Shown here: in pieces, positions 41,942 to 51,548 of the stretch
Numbering within the stretch: the stretch's first letter is position 1
Layout of the letters: the number at the start of each line of letters is the position of its first letter
The notes under the pieces: model-generated
Seen by the model: the letters and a program-made list of their open reading frames with translations, nothing else
The model's database searches: none
What the model was told of the DNA's origin: nothing
NCBI GenBank assembly: GCA_029210945.1
Contig: JARGGH010000006.1
Location: 1 to 64,000, forward strand
Length of the DNA: 64,000 nucleotides
From: Anaerolineales bacterium
Lineage (GTDB): Bacteria > Chloroflexota > Anaerolineae > Anaerolineales > E44-bin32
Reading direction: 5' to 3'
Program-made: the position numbers and the translations under genes

Positions 41942-43966
41942 ATGGCTGACGCCAAACTCGAATCCAAAGCCCGGGCATTGCGGGAGGAGATCCGCAAGCA
42001 CAGTTATCATTATTATGTTGAGAACGCCCCGGTTATCAGCGATTATGAATTTGATCAGCTGTTCAATGAGCTGGTCGAGCTTGAAGAGAAATACCCTGAC
42101 CTGCGCACCCCTGATTCACCTACCCAGCGTGTTGGGACCCCACCCGCAGAGGGATTTGAGCGGATCCCCCATCCTGTCCCGATTTTAAGTCTGAGCAACG
42201 CGTATGATGAGCAGGAGATCTACGATTGGCGGGAGCGGATCAGCAAACTCGACGACCGGGTCGCCGAAGCCGATTTCGTGGTCGAACCTAAACTGGATGG
42301 GTTGACCGTTGTGCTGCATTATGAGAACGGGGTGTTCGTGCGCGGGGCGACCCGCGGCGATGGTGAAGTCGGTGAGGACATCACCGCCAACCTGAAAACG
42401 CTTCGCAGCCTTCCACTGCGAATACCGTTGGTTGAGACGGACCTGCCGGTGCCCGACCGGCTGGTTGTGCGGGGGGAGGCGATTATCTATCTTGAAGACT
42501 TCTACGCCTTGAATAAGGCCCTGGAGGAGGCCGGACAGCGCACCTACGTCAATCCACGCAATACGGCTTCAGGAGCGCTGCGCCAACTCGACCCGGCGCT
42601 CACGGCCGAGCGCCCGATCCGCCTGCTCTGTTATGCAATCGTCGATGGGGATGGTGAACTGCCGGAAACTCAATTCGCGACGATTGAAATTTTGCAGGCA
42701 CTGGGATTTCCAGTTCCAGCGGACATCCGTCTTTGTTCCACTCTGGACGAAGTCATCAATGAGTACCAGCGCTGGGTCGATCGGAGAGGTGAGCTGCAGT
42801 ATGAGGCGGATGGCGTCGTGGTGAAGATCAACGACCTCGAGCTGAGCGACGCGCTGGGTGTTGTCGGCAAAGATCCGCGGGGCGCAATCGCGTACAAATT
42901 TCCGGCTCAGGTTGTGACGACTTCTTTGAACGAGATTGGATTGAACGTCGGGCGGACTGGCGTGATCACGCCGTATGCGATCCTCGAACCGGTCGAAGTC
43001 GGCGGTGTGACCGTCCGGCAGGCGACGCTGCATAACTTTGATTTCATCGCTGAGAAGGACATCCGAGAGGGTGATCGGGTATATATCAAGCGTGCTGGCG
43101 ATGTGATTCCCTATGTAATCGGGCCAGTGCTTGAGGCGCGCAGCGGCGACCTCGAACCGTATTCGATGCCGGACACATGCCCGGCATGCGGTGAGGCGCT
43201 CGAAAAGATCGATGCCGAAGTTGCGGTCTTTTGCGTTAATCCGGGTTGTCCCGCCCAGCTCGTCCGCAACATCGAGCACTTCGCATCACGCGGCGCGATG
43301 GACATCGAGGGGCTCGGGATCAAGGTTGCAGAGCTGCTCGTCGAGCAGGGGCTCGTAGCCGACGTCGCCGATCTCTACTTGCTAGAACTCGATGCAGTCC
43401 GGTCCCTGGAAGGGTTCGGAGAGAAACGGGCGGACAATCTAATCGAGGCGATTGACGAATCCCGCGCGCAGCCGTTGAGCCGGCTGCTCGCTGCGCTCGG
43501 CATCCGTAACGTGGGTTCGACGGTTGCAAGTGATCTTGCCCGTCACTATAAAAATCTTGATCAATTGATGGCCGCTTCTCAAGAAGAACTGGAAAAGATC
43601 GAGGGGATCGGGGAGGTTGTGGCAAAAGGCATCTTCGACTGGTTCCACAGCCCTGCAAATCTGAGACTGCTCGAAAAGATGCGTGCCGCCGGGCTTTGGC
43701 CGCAGACCCAATATGCCGACTCTGATGTACCGCAAACGTTGGAGAGTTTGACCTTCGTGCTGACCGGCACGCTGCCTTCGATGACTCGCCAGGAGGCTCG
43801 AACGAGGATCGAAATGCATGGGGGTCGAGTTACGGGAAGCGTCAGTTCAAAAACCGATTACGTTGTAGCAGGCCGTTCACCCGGCTCGAAGGCTTCCAAA
43901 GCCAGCGACCTGGGCGTTCCCGTCATCGACGAGGGCGAACTTGAGGCGCTTATCGGTGGAACATAA
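41942..43966 (+). CDS. ligA: NAD-dependent DNA ligase
   Basis: A 674-aa LigA, which seals nicks using NAD+. Domains in order: Ia (SYHYYVENAPVISDYEFDQL), the adenylation domain with Lys117 in EPKLDGL, OB-fold (VGRTGVITPYAILEPV), a Cys4 zinc finger (CPACG and CVNPGC), HhH repeats, and a C-terminal BRCT domain. Length is normal. The ATG at 41942 has AGAGGT about 9 nt upstream; the TTG at 41936 adds two residues. Confidence 0.96.
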   Translation: MADAKLESKARALREEIRKHSYHYYVENAPVISDYEFDQLFNELVELEEKYPDLRTPDSPTQRVGTPPAEGFERIPHPVPILSLSNAYDEQEIYDWRERISKLDDRVAEADFVVEPKLDGLTVVLHYENGVFVRGATRGDGEVGEDITANLKTLRSLPLRIPLVETDLPVPDRLVVRGEAIIYLEDFYALNKALEEAGQRTYVNPRNTASGALRQLDPALTAERPIRLLCYAIVDGDGELPETQFATIEILQALGFPVPADIRLCSTLDEVINEYQRWVDRRGELQYEADGVVVKINDLELSDALGVVGKDPRGAIAYKFPAQVVTTSLNEIGLNVGRTGVITPYAILEPVEVGGVTVRQATLHNFDFIAEKDIREGDRVYIKRAGDVIPYVIGPVLEARSGDLEPYSMPDTCPACGEALEKIDAEVAVFCVNPGCPAQLVRNIEHFASRGAMDIEGLGIKVAELLVEQGLVADVADLYLLELDAVRSLEGFGEKRADNLIEAIDESRAQPLSRLLAALGIRNVGSTVASDLARHYKNLDQLMAASQEELEKIEGIGEVVAKGIFDWFHSPANLRLLEKMRAAGLWPQTQYADSDVPQTLESLTFVLTGTLPSMTRQEARTRIEMHGGRVTGSVSSKTDYVVAGRSPGSKASKASDLGVPVIDEGELEALIGGT

Positions 43967-44018
43967 TGGCCTCGCCCGAGATCGTTAATCAGCTTTCATC
44001 CTAAAGGATTTGTGCAAT

Positions 44019-45206
44019 ATGGAGAAACGCATCACGCTCAAGCCCGGCCGGGAAGAGCCGCTTCAGCGGCGTCATCCGTGGATTTTTTCGGGTGCAATCG
44101 AGCGCGTTGAAGGGAATCCGGAACCAGGCGATACGGTCGAGATCTACAGCAAAGATGGAGCCTGGATCGCGCGCGGCGCTTATTCGCCACACTCTCAAAT
44201 TCGAGTGCGCATCTGGACCTGGGCGTTCGAGGAAAAAGTGGATCGGGAGTTTTTCGACGTCAGGGTCCAACGTGCTCTGCTGCGACGCGCGCAGGAGAGG
44301 CGCGACCCTACCGCAGAGGCTTGCCGGTTGATCCATGCAGAATCGGATTTCCTTCCCGGCCTGGTGGTGGACCGCTACGGCGCGTTCGGTGTCATCCAGT
44401 TTCTGAGTGCAGGTGTTGAGGCTTGGCGCGGAGTTATCCAGGATGCCCTTCTCGAGCAGGGCGAATTTGCGGGGTTATTCGAACGGTCGGATGTTGATGT
44501 CCGCGAGTTGGAAGGACTCGAAGATCGGACGGGGCTGGTCTGGGGTTCGGAGCCGCCGCCCGAACTAGAAGTCCGGGAGGGTGATGTTAAGTATCTTGTC
44601 GATCTGCGCGCAGGTCACAAGACAGGTTTCTACCTCGATCAGCGCGACAACCGCCGTGCAATCCGGCCGTGGATCCAGGGAGGTTCTGTGCTGGATGGAT
44701 TCTGCTATAGCGGCGGGTTCGCGATCAACGCCATCCAGGCGGGCGCTCGCCGGGTTCTGGCGATTGATTCGTCTGAAACCGCAATCGGGCAGGCTGCCCG
44801 CAATGCGGAGGTCAACAGGGTGCCTGCCGGGACGGTTGAGTGGAGGGTGAGCGATATTTTCACCGAGCTTCGATCGCTGCGCGACGGGGCGACGAGTTTC
44901 GATGTTGTGATCCTGGATCCACCACGCTTTGCTCCAACTTCGGCTCACGTTCATCGCGCCGCGCGTGGATACAAGGACATCAACCTCCTGGCTTTCAAAC
45001 TGCTCAAACCAGGGGGGCGCTTAATTACCTTCTCCTGCTCGGGTGGGGTCACGGCTGAACTTTTCCAGAAGATCGTCGCCGACGCCGCCCTGGACGCTGG
45101 TGTGGATGCGCAGATCCGAAAGTGGCTGACGCAGCCTGCCGACCATCCCGTGGCAACGTCATTCCCGGAAGGTAGATACCTCAAAGGCCTGGTCTGCACT
45201 ATTTGA
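44019..45206 (+). CDS. rlmI: Class I rRNA cytosine-C5 methyltransferase (RlmI-like)
   Basis: A 395-aa protein with an N-terminal PUA domain (ITLKPGREEPLQRRHPWIFSGAIE), a linker domain and a SAM-binding domain. Family motifs are GHKTGFYLDQRDNRR, VLDGFCYSGGFAINA, VILDPPRFAP and FSCSGGV. RlmI methylates C1962 of 23S rRNA. The ATG at 44019 is preferred; AAAGGA lies 11 nt upstream. It follows ligA by 52 nt and converges on the CpXC gene. Confidence 0.88.
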   Translation: MEKRITLKPGREEPLQRRHPWIFSGAIERVEGNPEPGDTVEIYSKDGAWIARGAYSPHSQIRVRIWTWAFEEKVDREFFDVRVQRALLRRAQERRDPTAEACRLIHAESDFLPGLVVDRYGAFGVIQFLSAGVEAWRGVIQDALLEQGEFAGLFERSDVDVRELEGLEDRTGLVWGSEPPPELEVREGDVKYLVDLRAGHKTGFYLDQRDNRRAIRPWIQGGSVLDGFCYSGGFAINAIQAGARRVLAIDSSETAIGQAARNAEVNRVPAGTVEWRVSDIFTELRSLRDGATSFDVVILDPPRFAPTSAHVHRAARGYKDINLLAFKLLKPGGRLITFSCSGGVTAELFQKIVADAALDAGVDAQIRKWLTQPADHPVATSFPEGRYLKGLVCTI

Positions 45207-45281
45207 TAGAAGGTTCCGCAGACGAAAATCGCCGGAGGTGGGCCATAACCATCTGTGCTGGGCAGGGACCCGCCGCCGGGA

Positions 45282-46631
45282 TTATTTGCTCATTTTGGAT
45301 TTCATCGAAAGTTTCAGTGCCAGGCGGTGCATTTTCCGCAGTCGATTGGCGGCTTCCTCCTGACCGGCTTCGTCGAGCTGTTGAACCGCCCCCATCAAAG
45401 CATTCAGCAGATCCTCGTCAACCCGTTCTTGTTCCGCCAGCAGCAGCGCTTCCGCAGCCTGATCATCCTCTGCTTCTAACAATTTCTGGGCAAGTTGGAA
45501 CCCTTTGGGCAGGGACTGTTCGATCAACGCCCGGATCTTATCCTCAATCTGCTTGAGCCGGGTGATGGTTTCCTGATCTTCACGCTGCTCCGCCACCCGC
45601 AGATTTGCCTGGAGGGTTCCCAGGAAGAGGTCGTCAATTAACGGCAGGGCTTGTTGGATTGCTTCATCAAGATCATCTGCGTCGATGAGCGTTCTCAGTA
45701 GCGACGCTGCCCGTTCCGCTTGGGCCTGCTGGATCTGATCGATCTCCTGAGTGACCTCGAGTATCTGCTCGCGCAGGTTGGTCAGCCGCTGCGCTTCTTC
45801 ACCGTCAGCCTCATCGATCTTTTCACTGAGCAGCTGGAAGAAACTGTAATCGAGGGCCGGCCGGGCGAGATTGACAAGTGCGACCACGCGTTCGTCGTTG
45901 GGCGCACTTAGGAAGAGATCGAGCAGCGCTTCACGGGTCAAGCCGTCCTCGGCAAGCGCCCGCAAGCTCTCCGTCGCTTCCTTCAGTTCCTGTTCCTGCG
46001 CTTGCAGTCGCTGGCCGAATGAGCTCAGTTCAATCGCTTTCTCAAGTCTCTGACCGGCCGCGGCGCGGGCGTTCTGGTCAGGTGTCGATTGCAGCGCCAG
46101 GCTGGCGAGCTGGAAGAAAGTCGAATCGAGATCTTCATCGTGTTCTTCGATGAAGGTTTCCAGCTGGTCCTCCGGGCTGCGGAGCAAGTCTTCGAATAGG
46201 CGCATCTTTGCCCGCTGCGCCTCGATGTCTTCCTTGGTGACTCCTTCCGTTTCCAGGACACGCTCGACCAGGCCTTGCATGGTCAGCACGGATTGAGGTT
46301 GCAGCAGGTAGGCTTTACGTTCTTCCGGCGGCAGATCCTCCATGACGCGGTTGATCAGGTTGCCGATCAGGCGTTCCTGTTCCTGTTTGTCGATATTGAG
46401 TTCAACCGGCATGTAGGTGAGCAGGAGCTCGTTTTCCGGGTCATGGTACACAAGCGGGGTGGCGAGTGCGCTCTCGAACCCGCAAACCTCACAGCGAACA
46501 CGATTCAGCGTGCCGGAGAGCAGCTTTGCCTTTGCGCTCGGATCCTGGCTAACATCGATCAGCTGCCGGATATTTGCCTGAATCGGTGATCCGCAGTTTG
46601 GGCATGCAATTTGATTTTGATTCGTAACCAT
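45282..46631 (-). CDS. CpXC domain protein
   Basis: A 449-aa cytoplasmic protein. The N-terminal 110 residues match the CpXC zinc domain: CPNCG near residue 10 and CEVCG near 48, with ALATPLVYHDPENELLLTYMP. The remainder is a long, acidic, helical region rich in Gln and Leu (likely coiled coil), including a Glu/Gln-rich EEREQ-type stretch. Function is unknown for the family. The sensor kinase gene lies 20 nt upstream on the same strand, so the protein could serve the same signalling path. Confidence 0.78.
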   Translation of the reverse strand: MVTNQNQIACPNCGSPIQANIRQLIDVSQDPSAKAKLLSGTLNRVRCEVCGFESALATPLVYHDPENELLLTYMPVELNIDKQEQERLIGNLINRVMEDLPPEERKAYLLQPQSVLTMQGLVERVLETEGVTKEDIEAQRAKMRLFEDLLRSPEDQLETFIEEHDEDLDSTFFQLASLALQSTPDQNARAAAGQRLEKAIELSSFGQRLQAQEQELKEATESLRALAEDGLTREALLDLFLSAPNDERVVALVNLARPALDYSFFQLLSEKIDEADGEEAQRLTNLREQILEVTQEIDQIQQAQAERAASLLRTLIDADDLDEAIQQALPLIDDLFLGTLQANLRVAEQREDQETITRLKQIEDKIRALIEQSLPKGFQLAQKLLEAEDDQAAEALLLAEQERVDEDLLNALMGAVQQLDEAGQEEAANRLRKMHRLALKLSMKSKMSK

Positions 46632-46651
46632 TGTAAATAATCAACTTTCAT

Positions 46652-48232
46652 CTAATTGGGTGGGGTTATCAGCGGTCTTTCTTTCCTGGGCAATGTGAAG
46701 CAGATGCGGGCGCCATCCTGCACGCGATCATCAACCCAGATCTTGCCGCCATGTGCTTCGATAATTGCTTTTGCCAGGAAGAGCCCGAGGCCAGCGCCCT
46801 TCGTCTTGCGCGCAGCCTGATTCGAGCGATAGAACAAATTAAAGATCCGGGGCACGTCTTCCAACGCGATGCCCGGCCCTTCATCTTGGACGCAGACGAC
46901 GATGTGATCTTTTTCCTGAGCACCGGATATCGTGATCGTGCCGCCATCTGGTGAATACTTGATCGCATTTGAAAGCAAATTGCCCAGCACTTGCATGATA
47001 CGGTTCTCATCCGCGGGCACGGTGGGGAAAGGAACCGGAAACTGCGTTTCGATCGAGTGCGACTCGGATTGGGTTTCGAAACGACTCGCCATGCGCTGGG
47101 AAAGATCGTCAAATGCGACTTCCGAGCGTTTGAGCTCGAGCGCGCCAGCCTGGAGGCGGGAGGCTTCCAATAAGTCATCGATGAGGCTGGCTAACCGATC
47201 GGATTCTTCCTCGATCACAGCCAGGCTATCACGAACAACATCCGGATCCCAGTGGGCGTCCTCTCGCCGCAGCGTGCCGACATAGCCTTTGATCAACGCC
47301 ACCGGCGTCCGAAGCTCATGGCTTATGATCGAAATGAATGTGCTCTTTAATTCCTCAGCCTCACGGAACTTGGTAATGTCGCGCAAGGTAGCGACAATCG
47401 AGAGCAGCTTGCCTGATGGGTCGGTCGCCGGAGCGTAGGTAATCCCGACGCTCAAGGCTCCACCGTCCCTGGTGATCAAATCCCCTTCGACGTAGAGCGT
47501 GGCCTGCGGAGTCTGAGGCCATCCGCCTGCTTCGGCATCTTCCAGGGCCTCTTCGGTCTCTTTCCGGAGCCAACGGATGACATCATCATGTTTCTCACCA
47601 ACGCATTCATTCTGACGATACCCGGTTAGACGCGCAAAGGTCCGGTTCACACGCAAGATGCGGAAGCTGGGATCCAGCATGAGAATTCCATCGGCTGCTG
47701 AATCGAGCACCGCATCGAGGTGCTGTTTTTGTTGGTTGATTTCTGAGAAGAGCTTCGCATTTTGTGCTGCAATTGCTGCTTGAGAGGCGAATGCGCTCAG
47801 CAAGTTGCGGTCTTCATTAGAAAACCTGCCTCGATAGGACCGGAACATAAAAATTACACCGATAACCTCCTGTTGGGCGATCAAGGGCAGGCCGACGCCC
47901 GTCAACAAACCCATGGAGGCCGCTTTGGTGATGCTTTGCAGGCGACGATTAATTTCTGGAAGTGCGAAACGGGCTGGATCACCGTGATCGGGGATATCTT
48001 CCAGAAGGCCATCGAAGTGTTTAAGGACTTCCTGGTTGATGCCGTAGGATGCTGCGATTCGCCACCCACTTTCGTCCTCGCGCAGCGCGATAAGCCCCGC
48101 GTGACTGCCGAGCAATTCGGCGGAAACGCGTAAGACCCTGGACAACACTTTTTCCAGGTCGAGCTCTTCGGTCAGAGCGCGGCTGATCTCGAGCAGGTAG
48201 TCTCGCTGGCGAACACGGAAATCAGGCAGCAT
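46652..48232 (-). CDS. GAF-PAS sensor histidine kinase
   Basis: A 526-aa soluble sensor kinase with no membrane segment. A GAF domain covers about residues 10-165, a PAS domain about 180-300, then HisKA with the phosphorylated His in FISIISHELRTPVALIKGY and a HATPase end (NRIMQVLGNLLSNAIKYSPDGG, DEGPGIALEDVPRIF, GAGLGLFLAK). A partner regulator is not adjacent; the two orphan regulators at 58247 and 59018 are candidates. It lies 11 nt downstream of the aminotransferase gene. Confidence 0.92.
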   Translation of the reverse strand: MLPDFRVRQRDYLLEISRALTEELDLEKVLSRVLRVSAELLGSHAGLIALREDESGWRIAASYGINQEVLKHFDGLLEDIPDHGDPARFALPEINRRLQSITKAASMGLLTGVGLPLIAQQEVIGVIFMFRSYRGRFSNEDRNLLSAFASQAAIAAQNAKLFSEINQQKQHLDAVLDSAADGILMLDPSFRILRVNRTFARLTGYRQNECVGEKHDDVIRWLRKETEEALEDAEAGGWPQTPQATLYVEGDLITRDGGALSVGITYAPATDPSGKLLSIVATLRDITKFREAEELKSTFISIISHELRTPVALIKGYVGTLRREDAHWDPDVVRDSLAVIEEESDRLASLIDDLLEASRLQAGALELKRSEVAFDDLSQRMASRFETQSESHSIETQFPVPFPTVPADENRIMQVLGNLLSNAIKYSPDGGTITISGAQEKDHIVVCVQDEGPGIALEDVPRIFNLFYRSNQAARKTKGAGLGLFLAKAIIEAHGGKIWVDDRVQDGARICFTLPRKERPLITPPN

Positions 48233-48243
48233 AGAAGTTCGGA

Positions 48244-49560
48244 TCAGGAAGTGCTTGCCGCTGTGATGGCAGCATCGAAAATGTTCAGCGCTTCATCCAC
48301 AAGGGTCTTGTCAATGTTGAGCGGAGGCGCAAAGCGCACGGAGCTTTTGCCGCTGCCGAGCGTGATCAAGCCGCGCCGGAAGGACTCCTGGACGATCCGG
48401 TCTCGCAATTCGGACGCTGGTTTGCGGCTTTCGCGATCCTCGACAAATTCGGCACCGATCATGAGACCTTTCCCGCGAATATCGCCGAGGGAATCGTGTC
48501 GTCCCTGGATTTCCACGAGGGCGTCCAGGATGTACTCACCCATCTCCGCAGCGTTTTCAAGCAAGCCGTTTTCGACCAGATTCAAGGTGACGATTCCAGC
48601 CTGGCAGGAGATCGGGTTTCCGCCAAACGTGTTGCCGTGAGCGCCAGTTGGCCAGTCCATCACGCTGGCTTTGGCCATGATGCCGCCAAGCGGCATGCCG
48701 GAGGCGATGCCCTTTGCAAACGCGACGATGTCCGGCTCCACGCCCCAGTGCTCGACCGCCCACCACTTTCCAGTGCGCCCGACACCGGTCTGAACCTCGT
48801 CGACGATCAGCAGGATCCCGTATTTATCACACAACCTGCGCAATGCCGGGAAGAAACCATCCGGCGGGATGACATAACCGCCTTCGCCCTGGATCGGTTC
48901 AACGAGTATACCCGCACAGTCCTCCGGAGGAATCGCTTTAGCGAGCACCATCTCTTCGATGTATCTGACGACAACCTCGCCGTAGTCCTCATGCTCATCG
49001 TGGGCGAAAATCGGCCGGTATGGATCTGGAAACGGAACGTGGGTAACACCGCTCATCAGCGGTGCAAACCGATCGCGGTAGATTGATTTGCTGGCGGTGA
49101 AGGAAAGCGAGCCCATTGTTCGCCCGTGAAAACCGCCATAAAAACCGATGAAATGCTGGCGATTGGTGTGGTAGCGGGCGAGTTTAATCGCGGCCTCTAC
49201 CGCTTCGGTCCCAGAATTCCCAAGGAAGATTTTTGCAGGTTCACTGAACGGAGCGGTCGCGGCGATCCGTTCAGAAAACTCAATCCAAACGGGATGGTAA
49301 AAATCAGAAGAAATGTGCAGGAATTTATCTGCTTGATTCTTAATTGCTTCAACGACTTCGGGGTGGCTGTGTCCTGTGGCGCAGACGGCGATACCCGCTG
49401 CGAAATCAACGAAACGATTGCCATCCACATCCCAGACCTCAGAACCCTTTCCGTGGTCCATCATGAATGGAAAGGCGCGTGGATAGGATTGGGACACCAC
49501 CGCTTTATCACGCTTGAGATATGCCTTTGTCTTCTCGCCGGGTACATCCATGGGCTTCAT
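48244..49560 (-). CDS. Class III aminotransferase (4-aminobutyrate/ornithine-type)
   Basis: A 438-aa PLP enzyme of the omega-aminotransferase group. Signatures are VDFAAGIAVCATGHSHPEVVEAI, GNSGTEAVEAAIKLARY, the Asp in LIVDEVQTGVGRTG and the PLP lysine in IVAFAKGIASGMPLGG. It resembles GabT-like enzymes that act on 4-aminobutyrate or related amino acids; exact substrate cannot be fixed. The ATG at 49560 has GGAGGA about 11 nt upstream. Confidence 0.9.
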   Translation of the reverse strand: MKPMDVPGEKTKAYLKRDKAVVSQSYPRAFPFMMDHGKGSEVWDVDGNRFVDFAAGIAVCATGHSHPEVVEAIKNQADKFLHISSDFYHPVWIEFSERIAATAPFSEPAKIFLGNSGTEAVEAAIKLARYHTNRQHFIGFYGGFHGRTMGSLSFTASKSIYRDRFAPLMSGVTHVPFPDPYRPIFAHDEHEDYGEVVVRYIEEMVLAKAIPPEDCAGILVEPIQGEGGYVIPPDGFFPALRRLCDKYGILLIVDEVQTGVGRTGKWWAVEHWGVEPDIVAFAKGIASGMPLGGIMAKASVMDWPTGAHGNTFGGNPISCQAGIVTLNLVENGLLENAAEMGEYILDALVEIQGRHDSLGDIRGKGLMIGAEFVEDRESRKPASELRDRIVQESFRRGLITLGSGKSSVRFAPPLNIDKTLVDEALNIFDAAITAASTS

Positions 49561-49705
49561 AAGTTCGTTCCTCCAAATCCTTTCGCATAGTCATCGAAAC
49601 GGTTTGTGCTGCAGCGCGAGTCATGCGGAATACCGGGCAGTGAGATAGCTTTTAGCCGGCACTCAAATGTCTATTCGCCAACTACCGATTATATCATCCA
49701 AAATT

Positions 49706-49733
49706 TTGCGAATAATGGGTTCCGTTGTATAAA
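49706..49733 (+). promoter_or_regulatory. Promoter of the acyl-CoA ligase gene
   Basis: TTGCGA (49706-49711) and TATAAA (49728-49733) are spaced by 16 nt, a reasonable sigma-70 promoter. The leader would be about 50 nt. The rest of the 230-nt gap to the divergent aminotransferase shows nothing else clear. Confidence 0.55.
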
Positions 49734-49789
49734 AGAGGTGCAGGATATTTTATCTTCGTCGCTGGCCATATGGCAAAGGAGTGAGCAGA

Positions 49790-51475
49790 ATGGATGAGCG
49801 TCCATGGTTTCAGCATTATGACGATGGTGTCCCCCGAAGCATTAATTACCCCGAAGTACCCCTGCACCATTTTCTTGAAGAAGCCGCGCAAGAAGTTCCT
49901 GACCGACCGGTATCGATTTTCAAAGGTGCCGAGATCACATACGCAGAAATGGATGCGTTGAGTGACAAACTCTCTGCCGCGCTGGCCGATATGGGTGTCA
50001 CCAAAGGAACTCCCGTCGCGATCTTCATGCCCAATTCGCCTCAGTTTGTGATGGCCTTCTACGCCATCCTGAAGGCCGGTGGGATTGTCGTCGCGACGAA
50101 CCCACTTTACACAGGCAGGGAAATTGAGCACCAGATGAACGATGCCGGTGTCGAGCACATGTTGGTGATGAGCAATTTTTACAACACGATCAAATCGGTT
50201 CAGTCCAAGACAAAGGTCAAGAAATTGATCGTGACCAACATCAAAGAGTATCTACCCGGCATGCTGCGGTTCCTCTTCACGCTTTTGAAAGAGAAGAAGG
50301 AAGGGCACCGGGTGGAACTCGGTGAAGGGGACTATTGGCTGCAGGATCTGCTGGCGAAATATGAACCCGAACAGCGGCCAGAGGTGGAAATAGGTCCCGG
50401 GGATCCCGCAATCTACCAGTACAGCGGCGGGACGACCGGGTTATCGAAGGCCGCGATCGCCACTCATCGCAATCTGGTGGCCAACTCGCTCCAAATTCGG
50501 AACTTCATGCCCGACATTACTAGAGGGCAGGAGATTGTGCTGATGGCGATCCCGATGTTCCATGTATACGGGCTCGTGGCCGGGATGAGTCTGGGGATCT
50601 CGGCGGCCGCAAGTCTCGTGATGGTCCCGAACCCGCGCGACATGGAGGATGTTCTGACCTCCATTGAGAAATATCGCCCGACGATCTATCCTGGCGTGCC
50701 GACGATGTACAACGCGATTAACAACCATCCCAAGGTGATCGCCGGGGAGATCGACGTCAGCTCGATCCGCGGCTGCATATCCGGTTCGGCGCCGCTCCTG
50801 CGCGAGACAAAGGTGACTTTCGAAGAACTCACCGGGGGTAAGCTCGTCGAGGGTTACGGCCTCTCGGAGGCGCCAACCGCAACTCACTGCAATCCTCTAT
50901 ATGGCTTGAACAAGGAAGGCTCGATCGGGGTCCCTCTGCCTGATGTGGATGCTCGCATTGTTTCGTTGGATGACGGCGTCACGGTGCTGGGTACTGGAGA
51001 AATCGGCGAGCTCGTCGTTAAAGGCCCGCAGGTCATGAAGGGCTATCTAAACATGCCAACCGAGACTGCGAATACTCTCAGGGACGGCTGGCTTTACACC
51101 GGGGATATCGCCCGGACGGATGAGGATGGCTTCTTCTTCATCGTCGATCGAAAGAAAGAGCTGATCAAGCCCGGCGGCTATCAAGTCTGGCCGCGGGAGG
51201 TCGAGGAGGCGATTGCCGAGAACCCCAAGGTGCTCGAGGTCGGCGTTGCCGGCATCCCCGATGCTTATCGTGGGGAGACCGTGAAGGCCTGGGTGGTGCT
51301 AAAACCCGGGGAATCAGCCACTGCCGATGAGATCAAGGAGTGGTGCAAGGATATCATCGCCCCGTACAAGGTCCCGACGCATGTCGAGTTCCGTGATGAG
51401 CTGCCCAAGACGACGGTCGGCAAAGTGTTGCGTCGAGAGCTCGTACGTCAGGACCAAGAATCAAAAGCTGAATAA
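49790..51475 (+). CDS. Long-chain fatty acid-CoA ligase (AMP-forming)
   Basis: A 561-aa ANL-superfamily enzyme. The AMP-binding signature YSGGTTGLSKAAI, GYGLSEAPTATHC, YTGDIARTDEDGFFFIVDRKKELI and the catalytic lysine in PKTTVGKVLRREL are in place. It activates fatty acids with CoA. I use the ATG at 49790, with AAGGAG 10 nt upstream; the GTG at 49781 is too close to it. A strong terminator follows. Confidence 0.9.
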   Translation: MDERPWFQHYDDGVPRSINYPEVPLHHFLEEAAQEVPDRPVSIFKGAEITYAEMDALSDKLSAALADMGVTKGTPVAIFMPNSPQFVMAFYAILKAGGIVVATNPLYTGREIEHQMNDAGVEHMLVMSNFYNTIKSVQSKTKVKKLIVTNIKEYLPGMLRFLFTLLKEKKEGHRVELGEGDYWLQDLLAKYEPEQRPEVEIGPGDPAIYQYSGGTTGLSKAAIATHRNLVANSLQIRNFMPDITRGQEIVLMAIPMFHVYGLVAGMSLGISAAASLVMVPNPRDMEDVLTSIEKYRPTIYPGVPTMYNAINNHPKVIAGEIDVSSIRGCISGSAPLLRETKVTFEELTGGKLVEGYGLSEAPTATHCNPLYGLNKEGSIGVPLPDVDARIVSLDDGVTVLGTGEIGELVVKGPQVMKGYLNMPTETANTLRDGWLYTGDIARTDEDGFFFIVDRKKELIKPGGYQVWPREVEEAIAENPKVLEVGVAGIPDAYRGETVKAWVVLKPGESATADEIKEWCKDIIAPYKVPTHVEFRDELPKTTVGKVLRRELVRQDQESKAE

Positions 51476-51500
51476 TGCATCGTGCTGTAAGAACGAAGAA

Positions 51501-51530
51501 AGACGCCCGGTTATTTTCCGGGCGTCTTTT
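51501..51530. terminator. Bidirectional terminator between acyl-CoA ligase and ftsH
   Basis: AGACGCCCGG pairs with CCGGGCGTCT around a 7-nt loop, flanked by AAGAA on one side and TTTTCT on the other. It serves the two convergent genes. Confidence 0.9.
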
Positions 51531-51548
51531 CTGATTCGCTTGCCGTTC